Shown here: positions 5,113 through 6,776 of the stretch, in pieces
Position numbering within the stretch: the first letter of the stretch is position 1
Layout of the letters: the number at the start of each line of letters is the position of its first letter
Origin: Chloroflexota bacterium
GTDB lineage: Bacteria > Chloroflexota > Anaerolineae > Aggregatilineales > Aggregatilineaceae
Direction: 5' to 3'
DNA length: 6,776 nucleotides
Assembly (NCBI GenBank): GCA_016234525.1
Contig: JACRBK010000489.1
Span: 1-6,776, forward strand
Position numbers and translations under genes: made by a program
Notes under the pieces: generated by a model
Seen by the model: only the letters and a program-made list of their open reading frames with translations
Database searches by the model: none
Told to the model about the DNA's origin: nothing

Positions 5113-5621
5113 AGACACCCTTTGTTACCCAACGTATCTACACTCGTCCGGGAAAGATCAATAACACATCGGGCGATTTTGTATGCCTCCACTGCGAAGC
5201 CTTTGTCTCCGTTGAGGAGGCACTGTCGGGCGTCCGCAACCGCAATCACTGCCCATACTGCCTATCATCTCGGCATCTGGACCAGTTTGAGGCGGGAGAT
5301 CGCCTCTCGGCCTGCAAAGCACCTATGAGACCGGTGGGGTTGACGATCAAGCAGATCGCCAAGAAGTACGCGGGGCACAGACAGGGGGAACTGATGCTCG
5401 TGCACCTGTGTCAGGACTGTGGCAAAGTCTCGATCAATCGTATTGCCGCGGACGACGCTGCGGAGATGATCCTATCCGTCTTGGAGCAGTCAGCCAAACT
5501 GGATCCAACCACGCGCGATTTGCTCGCCCGGAATGGAGTTGTGCTTCTAAGCGCAGCCCAGATTGATCTCGTGCGGCAGTATCTATTTGGGATCAACTAC
5601 AGCCTTTCTCAGGAGGGTTGA
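5109..5621 (+). CDS. RNHCP-domain zinc-ribbon protein of unknown function
   Basis: This 170-residue protein carries the conserved RNHCP domain: VRNRNHCPYCLSSRHLD at about 42-58, then GDRLSACKAPMRPVGL, and ELMLVHLCQDCGKVSINRIAADD near 94-116. Paired cysteines C26/C29 and C48/C51 look like one zinc ribbon, and C101/C104, possibly with C69, like part of another. The C-terminal 50 residues are helical and lack cysteines. The ATG lies inside the rsgA stop (ATGA), so translation is probably coupled, with AGGG seven bases upstream as a weak ribosome binding site. The function of RNHCP proteins is not established to my knowledge. The basic, zinc-binding character and coupling to a ribosome-assembly GTPase make an RNA- or ribosome-related role plausible, but that is inference. 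Confidence 0.9.
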   Translation: MKTPFVTQRIYTRPGKINNTSGDFVCLHCEAFVSVEEALSGVRNRNHCPYCLSSRHLDQFEAGDRLSACKAPMRPVGLTIKQIAKKYAGHRQGELMLVHLCQDCGKVSINRIAADDAAEMILSVLEQSAKLDPTTRDLLARNGVVLLSAAQIDLVRQYLFGINYSLSQEG

Positions 5622-5627
5622 TCATAC

Positions 5628-5685
5628 ACCAAACCGGACTCCATCAGGCAGGGGAAACTCCTCTGCCTGATATTCCGGTTTTGGT
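5628..5685. terminator. Two-tier bidirectional terminator between convergent genes
   Basis: An inner 13-bp stem (5643-5655 with 5659-5671, loop AAC, one G-T wobble; arms ATCAGGCAGGGGA and TCCTCTGCCTGAT) sits on an outer stem in which ACCAAACCGG (5628-5637) pairs with CCGGTTTTGGT (5675-5685), leaving one bulged base. It lies 6 nt after the RNHCP gene and 10 nt after the stop of the convergent ABC gene, so it can end transcription from both sides. U-runs on either strand are short and fall within the outer stem. Confidence 0.75.
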
Positions 5686-5695
5686 TCAGTTGGGC

Positions 5696-6776
5696 TTAGC
5701 TGCGCCCACGGATGACATCTAGCAGCCCAATGCTTTTGTCTGCCCGCTTCTCTTTATGGTTTTGTCCATTGACCGGCAGCGATCCTGGGTAAAGGGTGGA
5801 CGTCCCTTCTTCGGGATGGCGAAACTGCATCGAATAGAGGCGAGCATACAACCCATTCTGTTCGATCAGCTCGTCGTGGGTGCCCAACTCGACGATGCGC
5901 CCACCATCTAACACGGCGATACGGTGGGCTACTTTGATAGTACTCAAACGATGCGCCACGATCACCGTCGTCCGGTTCTGCATCAGCCGGTCAAGCGCCT
6001 CCTGCACTAATCCTTCCGATTCGTTATCCAGTGAACTGGTCGCCTCATCCAGCAGCAGAATACACGGGTCTTTCAGAATAGCTCGGGCGATAGCGATGCG
6101 TTGACGCTGTCCCCCGCTCAGGTTCATGCCGCGCTCACCCACGACGGACTCGTACTGATTGGGAAACCCTTCGATGAAGTCATGGGCGTTTGCAGCACGC
6201 GCCGCTGCCACCATTTCATCTTCTGTCGCGTCCAGGCGACCATATAGGATATTTTCGCGGATCGTTCCCCCAAACAAGATAGTCTCTTGCGGCACGATCC
6301 CGATCTGATCGCGCAGGCTGTGCTGTGTCAGGCTGCGCAGATCGTGCCCATCGATACAAATCTTACCAGCGGTAGGATCATAGAAGCGGGGGATCAGGTT
6401 AAAAATCGTGCTTTTACCTGCCCCGCTGGGGCCGACCAACGCGAGAATTTCTCCCGCACGGATTTGCAGCGAGACGTTTTGTAACACTGGGGCAGCCGCA
6501 TCATAACTAAATGAGACATCTTCAAACACGATCTCACCCTGAACGGAGGGTAGACCGGTCGCATCAGGCACATCCTGAATGGTCGGGGGGGTATCCAGGA
6601 TTTCAAACACGCGCCGGACACCGCCCACCGCCGCGCTGAACTGTCCATACAGCCCACCTAATCCGGCCAGGCTGCCCGCTATCGAAATTCCATACATCAA
6701 AAAGCCCGTAATCATTGCTACGCTCAGCCGCCCCGCAATGACTTCGCGCCCGCCATACCACATGATGGCAGCAATC
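5696..6776 (-). CDS. ABC exporter, fused membrane and ATPase domains (MsbA/LmrA type), 5'-truncated
   Basis: The reading frame stays open to the right edge, so the true start and most of the membrane domain lie outside; about 359 C-terminal residues are present. The visible part begins in the last transmembrane helices (GGREVIAGRLSVAMITGFLMYG). The nucleotide-binding domain follows: aromatic A-loop SFSY, Walker A GPSGAGKST, Q-loop IVPQE, signature LSGGQRQR, Walker B CILLLDEATSSLD with its catalytic Glu, and H-loop IVAHRLS. All catalytic residues are intact. Such half-transporters dimerise and export lipids, drugs or peptides; the substrate cannot be told. Beyond the last conserved helix there is a charged tail of roughly 40 residues (HPEEG to IRGRS). 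An internal ATG at 6763 is not taken as the start because coding sequence continues upstream. A partner half-transporter may lie outside the window. Confidence 0.93.
   Translation of the reverse strand, partial: IAAIMWYGGREVIAGRLSVAMITGFLMYGISIAGSLAGLGGLYGQFSAAVGGVRRVFEILDTPPTIQDVPDATGLPSVQGEIVFEDVSFSYDAAAPVLQNVSLQIRAGEILALVGPSGAGKSTIFNLIPRFYDPTAGKICIDGHDLRSLTQHSLRDQIGIVPQETILFGGTIRENILYGRLDATEDEMVAAARAANAHDFIEGFPNQYESVVGERGMNLSGGQRQRIAIARAILKDPCILLLDEATSSLDNESEGLVQEALDRLMQNRTTVIVAHRLSTIKVAHRIAVLDGGRIVELGTHDELIEQNGLYARLYSMQFRHPEEGTSTLYPGSLPVNGQNHKEKRADKSIGLLDVIRGRS

Noticed and set aside
4527..5118. Long open frames antisense to or shifted within rsgA, and similar ones across the transporter and ABC exporter genes.
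   Set aside because: They lack ribosome binding sites and recognisable domains and lie wholly within strongly supported genes.

Overview
The window looks like chromosomal DNA from a free-living heterotrophic bacterium of moderate G+C. The exact lineage cannot be read from the sequence. A solute-binding protein without a lipobox, an rsgA/RNHCP pair and canonical sigma-70-type promoters with AAGGAG-type ribosome binding sites would suit a Chloroflexota (Anaerolineae-like) member, but this is a weak inference and a Bacillota or other source is not excluded.

Left part (1-3611, all minus strand): a carbohydrate ABC-uptake operon, read right to left. It runs from a LacI-family repressor (GTG start) through a family-1 solute-binding protein and a MalF/UgpA-type permease to the first 20 codons of a second, MalG/UgpE-type permease cut off by the window edge. 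A strong hairpin between the binding-protein and permease genes probably sets their expression ratio. No ATPase and no glycosidase is visible, so the sugar cannot be named. Upstream of the repressor is a minus-strand promoter (TTGACA, then a GATAAA/TAAAGT region) followed at once by a perfect 24-bp palindrome at 3781-3804. This is the obvious operator, so the repressor probably controls itself and the transporter.

Middle (3612-4179): a 568-bp divergent regulatory region without a conventional gene. On the plus strand a near-consensus promoter (TTGACG-17-TATACT) begins a leader of about 260 nt. The leader holds a 13-codon open frame with its own Shine-Dalgarno, a segment that can pair with the loop and stem of a downstream intrinsic terminator, two further hairpins, and a second intrinsic terminator whose U-tract ends a few bases before the rsgA ribosome binding site. 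It reads as an attenuation leader and is the most interesting part of the window. A 24-nt segment of it is repeated (20/24 identical) 261 bp upstream.

Right part (4180-6776): rsgA, a circularly permuted GTPase of 30S subunit maturation, overlaps by ATGA a gene for an RNHCP-domain zinc-ribbon protein of unknown function. A two-tier hairpin then separates this pair from a convergent, 5'-truncated MsbA/LmrA-type ABC exporter on the minus strand.
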